Source: Trileptium ribeirensis (taxonomy: Eukaryota > Nematoda > Enoplea > Enoplida > Thoracostomopsidae). Taken from it: 64,000 nucleotides of DNA. Position 1 is the first letter of the stretch; each line of letters starts with the position of its first letter. The translations under genes and the position numbers were made by a program. The stretch spans positions 1-64,000 of the forward strand of contig JASANE010028637.1 of NCBI GenBank assembly GCA_030248225.1, given 5' to 3'. This document shows, one piece after another, positions 62,901 to 64,000 of this stretch. Under the pieces are notes generated by a model. The model was not told the origin of the DNA and ran no database searches. It saw only the letters and a program-made list of their open reading frames with translations.

Positions 62901-63984
62901 AGTACACTCTATACCATTAGTCATTGATTGATTTTTTACTTTGGAAACAAATTTGTAAAATACAGTACCCACCAAAAATGACTGTCGCTCGCTCACCACT
63001 CACTCGAAACAAATTTTTCCAAAAATAGTATTTATTATTAATTTCAATAGTTTCGAAATCTCGAGCGACTTACTCGCTCGTGACTCTCTCGCTCGAGATG
63101 CGACAGTCATTTCTGGCGCGTTTGCTGTCAACGGCTGTTGAGATGCAATTAGTAACAAAAAATAAGCGCAGTGGCGAATGACCGCAGAGTTGGATAGACG
63201 AAGACGCTGTTGGATACAATTTAATGTGGTCGCACAGAAACGCAAAATCGTCCGTCAAGCAGTTAGTACATTAAAGGGCACAAAAAGCGAATCCAACAAT
63301 GCTCGTTTATAAACGAACGTTACAACGTACGTTTGCATTTACCTTCGTTCATAAACGAACGCAAAAATTCGTTCCGAAATACGACAAATTTTGATTACAG
63401 ATGTACATTCGTTCGCGTTCATTTTTATGCATTGATTTTTGTCTGTTATCGTAGTTGCGTCCTACTGCGTCTGTTGTTTCTCAGTTTCAGCACTCGCCAG
63501 AAATGAGTGTGGTATTTCGAACGATGGAACTTCTAACAGAAATCGATCAAATTTATTGTCGAAGAACATTTGAACGCTTTTTGAACAAACTTTGAACAAC
63601 TCTCGAACAAAAGGGGTCAAAATTTTGACCACGTCTCGAACAAAATTTTGTATTTATCGAACGAACATTGAAAGAACAGCACGCATTTCTGGCGAGTTGT
63701 GGACTTGTCCGTGGTTGTAGCTCCTATCTGCAAACAACATCAGAAATGGTTACAGTTTTGTTTTATAATTTCAGATAGCGCTTGATACCGCATATTGGAC
63801 AATTTTTTCAAACATTGTAATTTGGGGTTCGCTTGCTTTCTATTTTCTAATGGCAATTATCTATTACGAATTGATACCGTACATCATGAGCGTCCAATAC
63901 GTTGGTGTTGCGTTTATGTCGATGGGCTATCTCAATTTTTGGTTATCCGTTCTTGTTACCGTCGTTATACTAATGGTACCAGTG
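2844..63984 (+). CDS. ATP8B-like: P4-ATPase (phospholipid flippase), ATP8B class; whole gene model, both ends outside the model
   Basis: Spliced model of 23 constitutive exons plus one of three alternative 99-nt exons: 2844-2902, 10466-10579, [20581-20679 or 25451-25549 or 30716-30814], 37180-37314, 38520-38590, 39610-39692, 40895-41040, 41813-41917, 43381-43598, 44524-44686, 46045-46137, 46817-46921, 47659-47770, 49738-49911, 50558-50732, 51965-52143, 52853-53063, 54978-55095, 55491-55674, 56410-56633, 57569-57678, 59091-59216, 60098-60191, 63775-63984. All junctions are GT-AG and phases agree throughout (about 1,102 codons). Seen motifs: DGET, PISL in M4, [30 protein letters not shown]. Known of the family: ATP-driven inward movement of phospholipids across plasma or endomembranes, usually with a CDC50/TMEM30 beta subunit. 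Phrases such as [18 protein letters not shown] and TEW/TKWC-type residues point to ATP8B rather than ATP8A, 9, 10 or 11. Substrate is not known. The N-terminal start and last C-terminal residues are not in the model. Confidence 0.95.
2912..4187 (+). repeat. Two tandem copies of a dispersed ~390-bp repeat, second one interrupted
   Basis: Copy 1 runs about 2912-3311 and copy 2 begins near 3311; the phrase ttattttctgtctggg recurs at 2949 and 3311, a period of 362. Both carry the phrase tcaagaaccactgaacc and end with atgtagttccactacgac (to about 3311 and 4187). Copy 2 is interrupted from roughly 3565 to 4070 by other sequence, including a MITE. A diverged third copy lies at 23010-23457. Copy 1 starts about 10 bp after the exon 1 splice donor. 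Mechanism class unknown. Confidence 0.7.
3589..3869 (-). mobile_element. MITE, CTGGCCTGTCCA family, left part lost
   Basis: The right end matches the complete copies at 13069-13440 and 45165-45501: internal ttttactactgtgaacg, repeated atgggggattt blocks, and terminal tggacaggccag ending at 3869. It is followed by taata (3870-3874), also present at 3584-3588, a plausible 5-bp target duplication. The left terminal inverted repeat and about 125 bp of the left arm are absent, replaced by about 35 bp of unrelated sequence. Confidence 0.6.
4839..6982. mobile_element. hAT-like MITE, older copy split by a second copy
   Basis: The left piece (4839-5200) and right piece (6356-6982) together match the complete copy nested at 5201-6347. 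The left piece includes the gagtaaccggaattcc end, the tcatctgtgg..ccaaac region and aatgcttgtagcagctt. The right piece resumes with gaagtactta, continues collinearly, and ends ggtattccctg at 6982. The left terminus has two mismatches to CAGGGAGTAACC and no target duplication is recognisable, as expected for an older insertion. No transposase is encoded. Confidence 0.72.
5201..6347. mobile_element. hAT-like MITE, complete copy nested in an older relative
   Basis: The element begins CAGGGAGTAACCGGAATTCC and ends GGTTCCGGTTATTCCCTG, giving short inverted termini CAGGGA(A/G)TAACCGG. It is flanked by ataccaga (5193-5200) and atagcaga (6348-6355), an 8-bp target duplication with one mismatch. Eight-bp duplications and CAGGG-type ends are typical of the hAT superfamily. 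Length 1,147 bp. It contains only short ORFs, so it is non-autonomous; no source transposase is in the window. Confidence 0.8.
7055..8217. mobile_element. hAT-like MITE, third copy in inverted orientation
   Basis: This copy is collinear with the reverse complement of 5201-6347 across its length, for example cctttctgaaactttaaaga here against its complement near 6130. It begins caggga at 7055 and ends ttcctg at 8217. Flanks ccactgag (7047-7054) and cgactgag (8218-8225) form an 8-bp duplication with one mismatch. The 77-residue ORF inside (7610-7843) is incidental. The copy lies only 72 bp after the end of the older copy, so the transcript could fold into a long hairpin. Confidence 0.78.
8218..9399. 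other. Intron sequence, nothing recognised
   Basis: Part of the 7.6-kb intron between exons 1 and 2. AT-rich, short ORFs only, no repeat recognised apart from the flanking MITEs. Confidence 0.4.
9400..9735. mobile_element. Tc1/mariner-type MITE, 336 bp
   Basis: Near-perfect 22-bp terminal inverted repeats, with C(G/A) followed by GTTACAATCAGAATTAAGTG at the left end and its complement at the right. The element sits between TA at 9398-9399 and TA at 9736-9737, the dinucleotide target duplication of the Tc1/mariner superfamily. The interior holds subrepeats of aaattcgttaaa, cgcaaactaacattttt and atcgatcgat. No transposase is encoded. Confidence 0.75.
10200..10400. repeat. Dispersed repeat relic with cagacg(g/a)aattgc phrases
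   Basis: The phrase cagacgaaattgcatc occurs here (10311) and again at about 40137. The related cagacggaattgc is at 10339. Open short ORFs on both strands reflect the composition of this GC-richer patch and not a gene. It lies just upstream of exon 2 without touching the acceptor. Confidence 0.35.
10466..10579 (+). CDS. Flippase exon 2: N-terminal motif and first half of M1
   Basis: Acceptor ttcag at 10461-10465 and donor gtgagt at 10580; 38 codons, phase 0 at both ends. The peptide starts [20 protein letters not shown] and continues [18 protein letters not shown]. The conserved FLPxNLFEQFxRxANxYFL entry into M1 is intact. The last codon, CAG (Gln), falls at the position equivalent to the first residue of the phospholipid entry-gate pair described in yeast flippases. 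The next residue comes from whichever alternative exon is joined. Confidence 0.95.
11650..12060. repeat. Dispersed repeat, gccgaaatgg/ttgaagatac family
   Basis: It shares phrases with 18955-19235: ggtcaa(a)tttgaagatacag, the patch around gtgaaatcctaaggc (reverse relation), and gagctgagttgaatggta. Further diverged relatives are at 19340-19440 and 30430-30610. There is a rough internal symmetry (gaaattggtcaattttgaagatac near the start, gtatcttcacaattaccaatttc near the end), so it may be an old foldback or MITE. Confidence 0.45.
13069..13440. mobile_element. MITE with CTGGCCTGTCCA termini and 5-bp target duplication
   Basis: Begins CTGGCCTGTCCAgag and ends ctgTGGACAGGCCAG. It is flanked by atatt on both sides (13064-13068 and 13441-13445). 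The first ~80 and last ~100 bp are rich in runs of five or more G or C; the middle is AT-rich. Length 372 bp, no transposase. A complete copy in the opposite orientation lies at 45165-45501 and a partial one at 3589-3869. The 5-bp duplication does not fit hAT or mariner; the superfamily is not assigned. Confidence 0.8.
14849..15237. repeat. Recent 194-bp tandem duplication
   Basis: Two direct copies beginning at 14849 and 15043, each starting actaataggaag and ending near ttctgaggataac. The only difference I see is accggtac against accggtgc. Near identity implies a very recent duplication. It lies inside the intron, away from exons. Confidence 0.85.
16370..16690. repeat. Degenerate dispersed repeat, left flank of the mariner
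   Basis: GC-richer block with phrases ccgcgggttaccagctaccc, cccgtacctggccc and cctgtgtcagtttcaat. Related wording occurs at 33480-33870 (gggtactagctaccc, cccatacccggcccga) and at 61960-62010 (gtcagtttcaacgaaaat). Termini not resolved. Confidence 0.35.
16822..18111 (+). mobile_element. Mariner-type DNA transposon, full length, 1,290 bp
   Basis: Terminal inverted repeats of about 29 bp: CAGGGTGTTTCAGAAGTA followed by gctacccac at the left, and the complement with two differences at the right. TA flanks both ends (16820-16821 and 18112-18113), the Tc1/mariner target duplication. The interior carries one broken transposase gene, listed next. It sits in sense orientation in the 10-kb flippase intron. 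Confidence 0.9.
16947..17988 (+). pseudogene. Mariner transposase, inactivated
   Basis: It starts at ATG 16947 and ends at TGA 17986-17988. The N-terminal part (to about 17380) carries the HTH region and the GRPxSAT linker. The reading frame then shifts to one giving [16 protein letters not shown], meets a TGA at 17618, continues through [14 protein letters not shown], and shifts again near 17750 to [17 protein letters not shown]. That is two frameshifts and one stop. The first catalytic Asp expected in the (S/T)DEA motif reads Asn (codon 17417-17419). The second and third Asp (HDGAP and PPDFF) remain. The spacing between these two is about 41 residues across a frameshift, so any family label from it is tentative. 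Confidence 0.88.
18955..19235. repeat. Dispersed repeat, second copy of the 11650 family
   Basis: Contains gccgaaattggtcaaatttgaagatacag-like wording, aaatgaccatttcggccac, and the patch ggcttaggatttcacat, which mirrors gtgaaatcctaaggc at 11850 in opposite sense. A further piece (tctccgaaactgaccaatttatgg) is at 19400. Diverged and without clear termini. Confidence 0.45.
20581..20679 (+). CDS. Alternative exon A: M1-M2 loop and M2, version 1
   Basis: Acceptor ttatttacag to 20580 and donor gtaagt at 20680. Exactly 99 nt, 33 codons, phase 0 on both sides. It reads [17 protein letters not shown], then [24 protein letters not shown] is the form typical of ATP8B proteins, so this copy looks closest to the ancestral exon. 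Identity is 19/33 with exon B and 20/33 with exon C. It fits only between exon 2 and the exon at 37180, a slot that all three copies share. Confidence 0.92.
20680..23009. other. Intron between alternative exons A and B, first half: nothing recognised
   Basis: AT-rich sequence with short ORFs on the + strand near 21000-21430 and 22230-22480. None has a recognisable motif. No repeat termini found. Confidence 0.4.
23010..23457. repeat. Dispersed repeat, single copy related to 2912-4187
   Basis: It begins with cggagcgaggcgaagccgag, carries gatctcaagaaccactgaac and gtttgaaagcctgtcatgt, and ends with ccgaagctccgctcgcaaat and gcagttccactacc. The outer segments (gcggagcgaggcgaagc and gaagctccgctcgc) are roughly inverted, suggesting short inverted termini. 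The family has three copies in this window. Confidence 0.65.
24410..25219. repeat. Six-copy 135-bp minisatellite
   Basis: Six head-to-tail units start at 24410, 24545, 24680, 24815, 24950 and 25085, each opening aaggacatgg with minor changes. Because 135 is a multiple of 3 the minus strand stays open for 300 codons (25221-24319), as six 45-residue repeats ([19 protein letters not shown], then [19 protein letters not shown]). Every base difference I see between units changes an amino acid (Cys/Tyr, Val/Met, Ser/Pro, Ile/Thr, Gln/Arg) and none is silent. This argues against a selected protein. The array ends 231 bp before alternative exon B. Confidence 0.92.
25451..25549 (+). CDS. Alternative exon B: M1-M2 loop and M2, version 2
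   Basis: Acceptor aattttgtag to 25450 and donor gtgagt at 25550. Exactly 99 nt, phase 0 on both sides. It reads [17 protein letters not shown], then [16 protein letters not shown]. The invariant PxISSL, TTI, PL, KD and DD positions are kept. The residue after the proline is Leu instead of Gln, and the M2 face reads GF..LLMSG instead of CA..LLVTA. The acceptor has a short, interrupted pyrimidine tract, weaker than that of A. It shares 19/33 residues with each of the other two. Confidence 0.92.
26680..27090. repeat. Three-copy tandem repeat of about 133-141 bp
   Basis: Units start at 26680, 26821 and 26954, each opening tccgcc(a/g)tgta and carrying gctcatgatatttatctc, gtgtttttgtga and cgatttctctttgag. 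They are moderately diverged and differ by small indels. The array lies in the intron between alternative exons B and C. Confidence 0.82.
27091..30429. other. Intron between alternative exons B and C: nothing recognised
   Basis: AT-rich sequence with short ORFs and no motif. The phrase ccttcctgaggaagtcgac at about 27634 resembles a retroelement tail, but too little is present to assign. Confidence 0.35.
30430..30610. repeat. Dispersed repeat relic upstream of alternative exon C
   Basis: Contains ccattcgaatcagctcggcg, agctggttcataaaatgtcc and atttcaaccac, diverged wording of the 11650/18955 family. It ends about 100 bp before the acceptor of exon C. Strongly decayed. Confidence 0.35.
30716..30814 (+). 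CDS. Alternative exon C: M1-M2 loop and M2, version 3
   Basis: Acceptor ctattacag to 30715 and donor gtaagt at 30815. Exactly 99 nt, phase 0 on both sides. It reads [17 protein letters not shown], then [16 protein letters not shown]. The invariant PxISSL, TTI, PL, KD and DD positions are present; the residue after the proline is Val. Identity is 20/33 with A and 19/33 with B. The next constitutive exon at 37180 opens [12 protein letters not shown], which continues the KDxxDD(x)xRHxSDxQVNNR run of ATP8B proteins for any of the three. Confidence 0.92.
31080..31215. repeat. Dispersed repeat relic
   Basis: Phrases gagtaccgaaaaatttt, cgctgatcccgcctagg and acctcgaacctcatacat recur in diverged form at 61820-62010 (gagtgccgaaaagg, ggctgatccctctagg, acctcgaatctcgtgcat). 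The order is the same in both, so they are two copies of one element. Termini not resolved. Confidence 0.5.
31216..37179. other. Rest of the intron after alternative exon C
   Basis: Intron to the exon at 37180. A degenerate GC-richer repeat lies at about 33100-33870, related in wording to 16370-16690 (gctaccc, cccggcc, caccagttgtggacagggcc). Around 32330-32450 and 35100-35420 there are scattered gagccga/ggctcgg phrases. The rest is AT-rich and unrecognised. Confidence 0.4.
37180..37314 (+). CDS. Flippase exon: M2 to actuator-domain link
   Basis: Acceptor aaattttag, donor gtaagg at 37315; 45 codons, phase 0 at both ends. It reads [17 protein letters not shown], then [19 protein letters not shown] and [14 protein letters not shown] and the VGDxIxxENxxxVAAD run mark the start of the actuator domain. 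It receives the splice from any of the three alternative exons. Confidence 0.95.
38520..38590 (+). CDS. Flippase exon: actuator domain
   Basis: Acceptor ttgttttag, donor gtgagc at 38591; 23 codons plus two bases. It reads [20 protein letters not shown], then ELD and the first two bases of Gly. [21 protein letters not shown] is strongly conserved in ATP8B. The catalytic DGET motif (dephosphorylation loop) is split between this exon and the next. Confidence 0.94.
39610..39692 (+). CDS. Flippase exon: actuator domain, rest of the DGET motif
   Basis: Acceptor ttatttcag; the first base completes the Gly codon. It reads [18 protein letters not shown], then DIKKISQFK and one base. The donor is gtcagt at 39693, a less common form. 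The next exon completes the codon as Ser, giving QFKSEIICEPP, close to the family FDGEVICEPP. Confidence 0.88.
40273..40622. mobile_element. MITE with CTGGGCTCTCCA inverted termini, 350 bp
   Basis: A perfect 12-bp inverted repeat lies at 40273-40284 and 40611-40622. Flanks are tgtat on the left and tgtac on the right, consistent with a 5-bp target duplication with one change. G/C homopolymer runs sit near the left end. The 122-codon ORF inside (40267-40635) and overlapping minus-strand ORFs are by-products of composition. End structure and duplication length resemble the CTGGCCTGTCCA MITEs. Confidence 0.62.
40895..41040 (+). CDS. Flippase exon: actuator domain, ICEPPNN segment
   Basis: Acceptor tttttacag and donor gtgcgt at 41041. 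Two bases complete the preceding codon, then 48 codons. It reads [18 protein letters not shown], later [19 protein letters not shown] and YG. The ICEPPNNxLxxFxG and LRGCxLRNTxWCxG elements are typical of P4-ATPases. A decayed partial duplicate of its 3' half lies about 100 bp downstream. Confidence 0.95.
41139..41230 (+). pseudogene. Decayed partial duplicate of the preceding exon
   Basis: It aligns with 40969-41062, including about 20 bases beyond the splice donor, with one 3-base deletion. It would read [19 protein letters not shown] followed by a TAG at 41196-41198 where the exon has TGG (Trp). The donor equivalent is gtgcat (from 41208). The copy lacks the 5' half of the exon and any obvious acceptor. 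Roughly three quarters of bases match by eye. It is a dead relic of a segmental exon duplication. Confidence 0.82.
41813..41917 (+). CDS. Flippase exon: actuator end and start of M3
   Basis: Acceptor catttttcag, donor gtaagc at 41918; 35 codons, phase 0. It reads [18 protein letters not shown], then [17 protein letters not shown]. The [23 protein letters not shown] run is a P4 signature. LNVLIIG starts M3, completed by the next exon. Confidence 0.95.
42217..42630. repeat. Possible further MITE with C/G-run ends
   Basis: It starts near tgggggcagcccaaaa and ends near tgggttcccccacg; the ends are imperfect inverses. Inner wording (cccaaaattttcgagccccca) resembles ccaaacttttgggctccccc at about 40359. 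No clear target duplication. The minus-strand and + ORFs here are incidental. Confidence 0.35.
43381..43598 (+). CDS. Flippase exon: M3, M3-M4 loop and M4 with PISL
   Basis: Acceptor tgctttttag, donor gttagt at 43599; 72 codons plus two bases. M3 continues [19 protein letters not shown]. An exoplasmic loop ([16 protein letters not shown]) and M4 ([20 protein letters not shown], then PISLYV) follow. PISL (codons 43579-43590) replaces the ion-binding motif of other P-type ATPases and lies on the lipid path. The last two bases join the next exon as Ser. Confidence 0.95.
44524..44686 (+). CDS. Flippase exon: phosphorylation site DKTGT
   Basis: Acceptor tttttttcag, donor gtaatt at 44687; one base plus 54 codons. 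It reads [20 protein letters not shown], later [20 protein letters not shown] and TLTQ. The Asp codon phosphorylated from ATP is 44663-44665. All residues of the motif are intact. Confidence 0.97.
45165..45501. mobile_element. MITE, CTGGCCTGTCCA family, complete inverted copy
   Basis: Starts ctggcctgtgcacag and ends ttggacaggctag, flanked by tacct on both sides (45160-45164 and 45502-45506), a perfect 5-bp target duplication. The interior is collinear with the reverse complement of 13069-13440 (ttttgtttgcaaat, aattaccactacttataatg, cacggtagtaaaaatgcatg). Its termini are more diverged than those of the 13069 copy. Length 337 bp. Confidence 0.8.
45520..45965 (-). repeat. Dispersed repeat with GCGAGGGTGAAA end, copy 1
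   Basis: The right end reads gctccatttcaccctcgctt. Its complement, aagcgagggtgaaa(t/c)ggagc, opens a copy in the other orientation at 57703. Internal matches include agtttttaagggttcttttt against the complement of caaaaaacccttaaaaagc at about 58239. It ends about 80 bp before the next exon. Element class unknown. Confidence 0.5.
46045..46137 (+). CDS. Flippase exon: start of the nucleotide-binding insert
   Basis: Acceptor taattttag, donor gtaagc at 46138; 31 codons, phase 0. It reads [18 protein letters not shown], then [14 protein letters not shown](I/E)MxFxKCSIxxxxYG follows directly after DKTGTLTQ in the family. Confidence 0.93.
46320..46655. repeat. Diverged tandem duplication of about 160 bp
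   Basis: Two direct copies share caatttaaata, actgcatataa(t/c)gcattattatg with minor changes, (g/t)gttatatg or tggttgcattcg, and agcctacatagattttaaaat against ggcctacatgggttttaaaat. It fills most of a short intron and ends about 160 bp before the next exon. Confidence 0.65.
46817..46921 (+). CDS. Flippase exon: nucleotide-binding domain, variable region
   Basis: Acceptor atttacag, donor gtaacg at 46922; 35 codons, phase 0. It reads [20 protein letters not shown], then [15 protein letters not shown]. The FxWxDxxLLxxxxxG-like ending matches the position just before FFRLLALCHTV in homologues. Confidence 0.9.
47659..47770 (+). CDS. Flippase exon: nucleotide-binding domain, QSPDE motif
   Basis: Acceptor tatttcag, donor gtactg at 47771; 37 codons plus one base. 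It reads [20 protein letters not shown], later [13 protein letters not shown]. LxLCHTV and (A/E)QSPDExAL are conserved. The residue completed with the next exon is Ala, giving [14 protein letters not shown]. Confidence 0.95.
48340..49040 (-). mobile_element. 5'-truncated LINE, RTE-like, with 17-bp target duplication
   Basis: A perfect 17-bp direct repeat ctgctttctatgactga lies at 48323-48339 and 49041-49057 and brackets the insert. Antisense coding reads [20 protein letters not shown], then (in a shifted frame, 48877-48452) [20 protein letters not shown] and [14 protein letters not shown]. This is the C-terminal part of an endonuclease-reverse transcriptase downstream of the RT core. A frameshift lies near 48870. 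The 3' end at 48340 finishes in a short ggt repeat on the minus strand. Truncation plus duplication fits target-primed reverse transcription. Confidence 0.85.
49738..49911 (+). CDS. Flippase exon: nucleotide-binding domain core
   Basis: Acceptor cttttcag, donor gtgggt at 49912; two bases, 57 codons, one base. It reads [20 protein letters not shown], later [20 protein letters not shown] and KIFLFCKG. The LDFxxxRKRMSV and KGAD elements contact ATP in the family; KGADT is finished by the next exon. Confidence 0.95.
50558..50732 (+). CDS. Flippase exon: nucleotide-binding domain, KGADT onward
   Basis: Acceptor ctatttcag, donor gtagct at 50733; two bases, 57 codons, two bases. It reads [20 protein letters not shown], later [20 protein letters not shown] and ending KRHHEA. 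GLRTLxLAYKxxxxxxYxxW is conserved. The split codon joined to the next exon is Ser, giving [13 protein letters not shown]. Confidence 0.95.
51200..51860. repeat. Diverged tandem repeat with C homopolymers, next to an acceptor
   Basis: A ttaccccc(c)n(g)cc(g)gacca motif recurs at about 51202, 51381, 51527, 51691 and 51849, spaced 146-179 bp apart. An inverted relative (gtcggggggggggtaaaag) is at 50838. Homopolymer lengths range to 12. The array ends about 100 bp before the exon at 51965. Between the C tracts the units are poorly conserved. Confidence 0.6.
51965..52143 (+). CDS. Flippase exon: return to the phosphorylation domain, TGDKQ
   Basis: Acceptor atttatag, donor gtaagt at 52144; one base, 59 codons, one base. 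It reads [40 protein letters not shown], then [16 protein letters not shown] and TGDK bind Mg and nucleotide. The exon is preceded by in-frame open sequence from 51828 that shows no conservation, so the acceptor at 51964 is preferred. Confidence 0.93.
52853..53063 (+). CDS. Flippase exon: phosphorylation domain, variable insert; 3' end uncertain
   Basis: Acceptor tttttgtag. It reads [20 protein letters not shown], then a low-conservation stretch ([20 protein letters not shown] and beyond). The frame stays open to a TAG at 53083. To splice in phase with the next exon it must end in phase 2. The only GT I find that does so is at 53064 (gtcgtt), a poor donor, giving NGVT joined to SNSGG. Better-looking GTs nearby (gtatcg, gtgacg, gtacta) are in phase 0. 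The start is secure; the end is the least certain junction of the model. Confidence 0.8.
53064..54386. other. Intron, nothing recognised before the LINE fragment
   Basis: AT-rich sequence with short ORFs (for example 53511-53759) that show no motif. Confidence 0.35.
54387..54671 (+). mobile_element. LINE fragment, CR1/L2-like reverse transcriptase C-terminus
   Basis: Sense-strand frame from 54387 to a TAG at 54669-54671, about 94 codons. It reads [32 protein letters not shown], later [18 protein letters not shown] and [11 protein letters not shown]. The RIxFKIAxLxxKCLxGxxPxYLxDL and FxxxAPxxWNxLPxxLRS..xFxxxLKxxLF pattern is the common C-terminal tail of CR1/L2-clade reverse transcriptases. 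The frame is open without stops, but only this tail is present. It lies 306 bp before the next flippase exon. Confidence 0.82.
54978..55095 (+). CDS. Flippase exon: variable linker and ALVINGHSL
   Basis: Acceptor tattttag, donor gtacgg at 55096; one base plus 39 codons. It reads [18 protein letters not shown], then [19 protein letters not shown] and SL. The first two thirds are not conserved in the family; (Y/F)ALVI(N/D)GxSL is. Poor conservation of the upstream junction makes the 5' end somewhat uncertain. Confidence 0.87.
55491..55674 (+). CDS. Flippase exon: phosphorylation domain, [10 protein letters not shown]
   Basis: Acceptor ctttttcag, donor gtaagt at 55675; 61 codons plus one base. 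It reads [40 protein letters not shown], then [14 protein letters not shown]. CRVTPxQKAxVV and [10 protein letters not shown] are hallmark P-domain motifs, all intact. Confidence 0.97.
56410..56633 (+). CDS. Flippase exon: P-domain end and M5
   Basis: Acceptor tgttaaag, a weak tract; donor gtaagt at 56634; two bases plus 74 codons. It reads [40 protein letters not shown] and [20 protein letters not shown]. The split codon at the 5' junction becomes ATG (Met) where homologues usually have Thr (MIKTAHIGVG). [19 protein letters not shown] and M5 FYKNFxFTxxxFWF are conserved. Confidence 0.94.
57569..57678 (+). CDS. Flippase exon: M5-M6 loop and M6
   Basis: Acceptor tgttttcag, donor gtatga at 57679; 36 codons plus two bases. 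It reads [20 protein letters not shown], then [16 protein letters not shown]. YDxxxxxxYNxxFTxLPVLxxGxFDQDV is conserved across P4-ATPases. Confidence 0.96.
57695..58450 (+). repeat. Dispersed repeat with GCGAGGGTGAAA end, copy 2
   Basis: It opens gcaagcgagggtgaaacggagc, the complement of the right end of 45520-45965, and carries the matching caaaaaacccttaaaaagc. It contains several spaced phrases of the type ttgaa(a)acc. The two copies are in opposite orientation. The right boundary is approximate. Confidence 0.45.
59091..59216 (+). CDS. Flippase exon: M6-M7 loop and M7
   Basis: Acceptor atgtttag, donor gtacgt at 59217; one base, 41 codons, two bases. It reads [40 protein letters not shown] and F. 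YPxLYxPGQxNxxFNxxxF is the conserved P4 segment before M7. Confidence 0.96.
59217..60097. other. Intron, nothing recognised
   Basis: AT-rich sequence. The 91-codon minus-strand ORF (59570-59845) has no motif. Confidence 0.35.
60098..60191 (+). CDS. Flippase exon: M7-M8 loop and M8
   Basis: Acceptor ttgtttag, donor gtaaat at 60192; one base plus 31 codons. It reads [20 protein letters not shown], then [11 protein letters not shown]. The G.D..(D/A)xxxFAxxVxTxLVIVVxxQ pattern of M8 is recognisable; the loop is short. Confidence 0.93.
60192..61819. other. Intron after the M8 exon, nothing recognised
   Basis: AT-rich sequence. The + ORF at 60801-61133 and overlapping minus ORFs show no family motif. 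Confidence 0.35.
61820..62010. repeat. Dispersed repeat, second copy of the 31080 element
   Basis: Phrases gagtgccgaaaagg, ggctgatccctctagg, acctcgaatctcgtgcat and gtcagtttcaacgaaaat occur in the same order as in 31080-31215. Sequence immediately left of it (61690-61800) is GC-richer and may belong to the same element. Confidence 0.5.
62178..62512. repeat. Array of (G)CAGGTAA / TTACCTGC motifs between 15-bp direct repeats
   Basis: Perfect direct repeats CTTATTTAAGAATAC at 62178-62192 and 62498-62512 bracket about 305 bp. In between, a degenerate motif of the type gcaggtaa recurs about every 20-35 bases on alternating strands: acctgcgagtaaa, acccgcaggtaa, acgcgggta, agcaggtaa, ttacctgcc, cccgcaggtaa, ctcaggtaaa, caccttgtaggta-like, ccagctggta. 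Several plus-strand copies read CAGGTAA, the animal 5' splice-site consensus. Origin unknown. Confidence 0.7.
62963..63128. mobile_element. Small MITE, AAATGACTGTCGC termini
   Basis: The left end reads CAGTAcccaccaaaaATGAC and then tgtcgc; the right end is gcgacagtcatttctggcgc, then gtttgCTG. The 13-base core AAATGACTGTCGC is a perfect inverted repeat, with looser matches outside. TA precedes the left end (62961-62962); the right flank is tca, so a TA duplication is not confirmed. The interior has ctcgctcg and cgagcgactt repeats. Confidence 0.55.
63280..63420. repeat. Short palindromic cluster of cgttcataaacgaacg-type motifs
   Basis: The motif (t/c)gttta or (t/c)gttcataaacgaacg appears at about 63304 and 63345, with isolated attcgttc words to 63420. 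Each is itself palindromic and could form a small hairpin. It lies between two MITEs upstream of the last exon. Confidence 0.4.
63491..63697. mobile_element. Small MITE, ACTCGCCAGAAATG termini
   Basis: The left end actcgccagaaatgagtg (63492-63509) is inverted at the right as cacgcatttctggcgagt (63680-63697) with one mismatch. The interior contains cgaacaaaattttg and tcgaacaaaaggggtcaaaa, partly self-complementary. It shares the gCCAGAAATG core with the right end of the 62963 MITE. It ends 77 bp before the last exon in the window. No target duplication identified. Confidence 0.6.
63775..63984 (+). CDS. Flippase exon: M8-M10 (last exon in the window)
   Basis: Acceptor ataatttcag, donor gtaagt at 63985; 70 codons, phase 0. 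It reads [40 protein letters not shown] and [17 protein letters not shown]. (Q)IxLDTxYWTxxxHxxIWGSLxxYF and the M10 FWLxxxLxxxxxxxPV match the family. The downstream C-terminal exon(s) are outside the window. Confidence 0.96.
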
Positions 63985-64000
63985 GTAAGTCTGTCTGCTA

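Noticed and set aside
1..64000. CRISPR arrays, rRNA, tRNA, bacterial operons or viral genes
   Set aside because: No regular spacer array, RNA gene or such coding was seen; the split, spliced coding shows eukaryotic nuclear DNA.

Overview
The window is animal nuclear DNA, AT-rich, with spliceosomal GT-AG introns and many transposon relics. It is almost entirely taken up by one large gene on the + strand. That gene is a P4-type ATPase (phospholipid flippase) of the ATP8B class. The phylum cannot be fixed from the sequence. Kilobase introns, mariner, hAT-like MITEs and LINE fragments suggest an invertebrate metazoan.

I can place 26 exons between 2844 and 63984. Twenty-three form a constitutive chain. 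The other three (20581-20679, 25451-25549, 30716-30814) are homologous alternatives for one 33-codon segment. Any one of them plus the 23 gives about 1,102 codons that stay in frame across every junction. The chain carries the P4 hallmarks in order: [10 protein letters not shown] and M1, the M1-M2 loop and M2, the A domain with DGET split over a junction, M3-M4 with [34 protein letters not shown] and M5-M10. The first coding exon(s) lie before 2844 or outside the window, and the extreme C-terminus lies beyond 64000.

The most notable feature is the triplicated exon. Each copy is exactly 99 nt, phase 0 at both ends, with AG/GT flanks and an intact reading frame; the copies share 19-20 of 33 residues pairwise. 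They encode the M1-M2 loop and M2, next to the phospholipid entry gate described for flippases. Splicing could therefore give three versions of the gate from one gene. A partial, stop-containing duplicate of another exon (41139-41230) shows that this locus has duplicated exons more than once.

The introns hold, from left to right: a LINE ORF1-like fragment at the window edge (1-288, -); a tandem dispersed repeat with a G-rich MITE (2912-4187); a nested cluster of three copies of one hAT-like MITE (4839-8217); a Tc1-like MITE (9400-9735); a 5-bp-TSD MITE (13069-13440); a recent 194-bp duplication (14849-15237); a dead full-length mariner (16822-18111); a six-copy 135-bp minisatellite just before the second alternative exon (24410-25219); a three-copy ~137-bp repeat (26680-27090); more MITEs (40273-40622, 45165-45501, 62963-63128, 63491-63697); a 5'-truncated LINE with a 17-bp target duplication (48340-49040); a C-tract repeat (about 51200-51860); a second LINE fragment (54387-54671); and an array of splice-donor-like motifs (62193-62497). 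I saw no rRNA, tRNA or CRISPR, and no second intact protein-coding gene.
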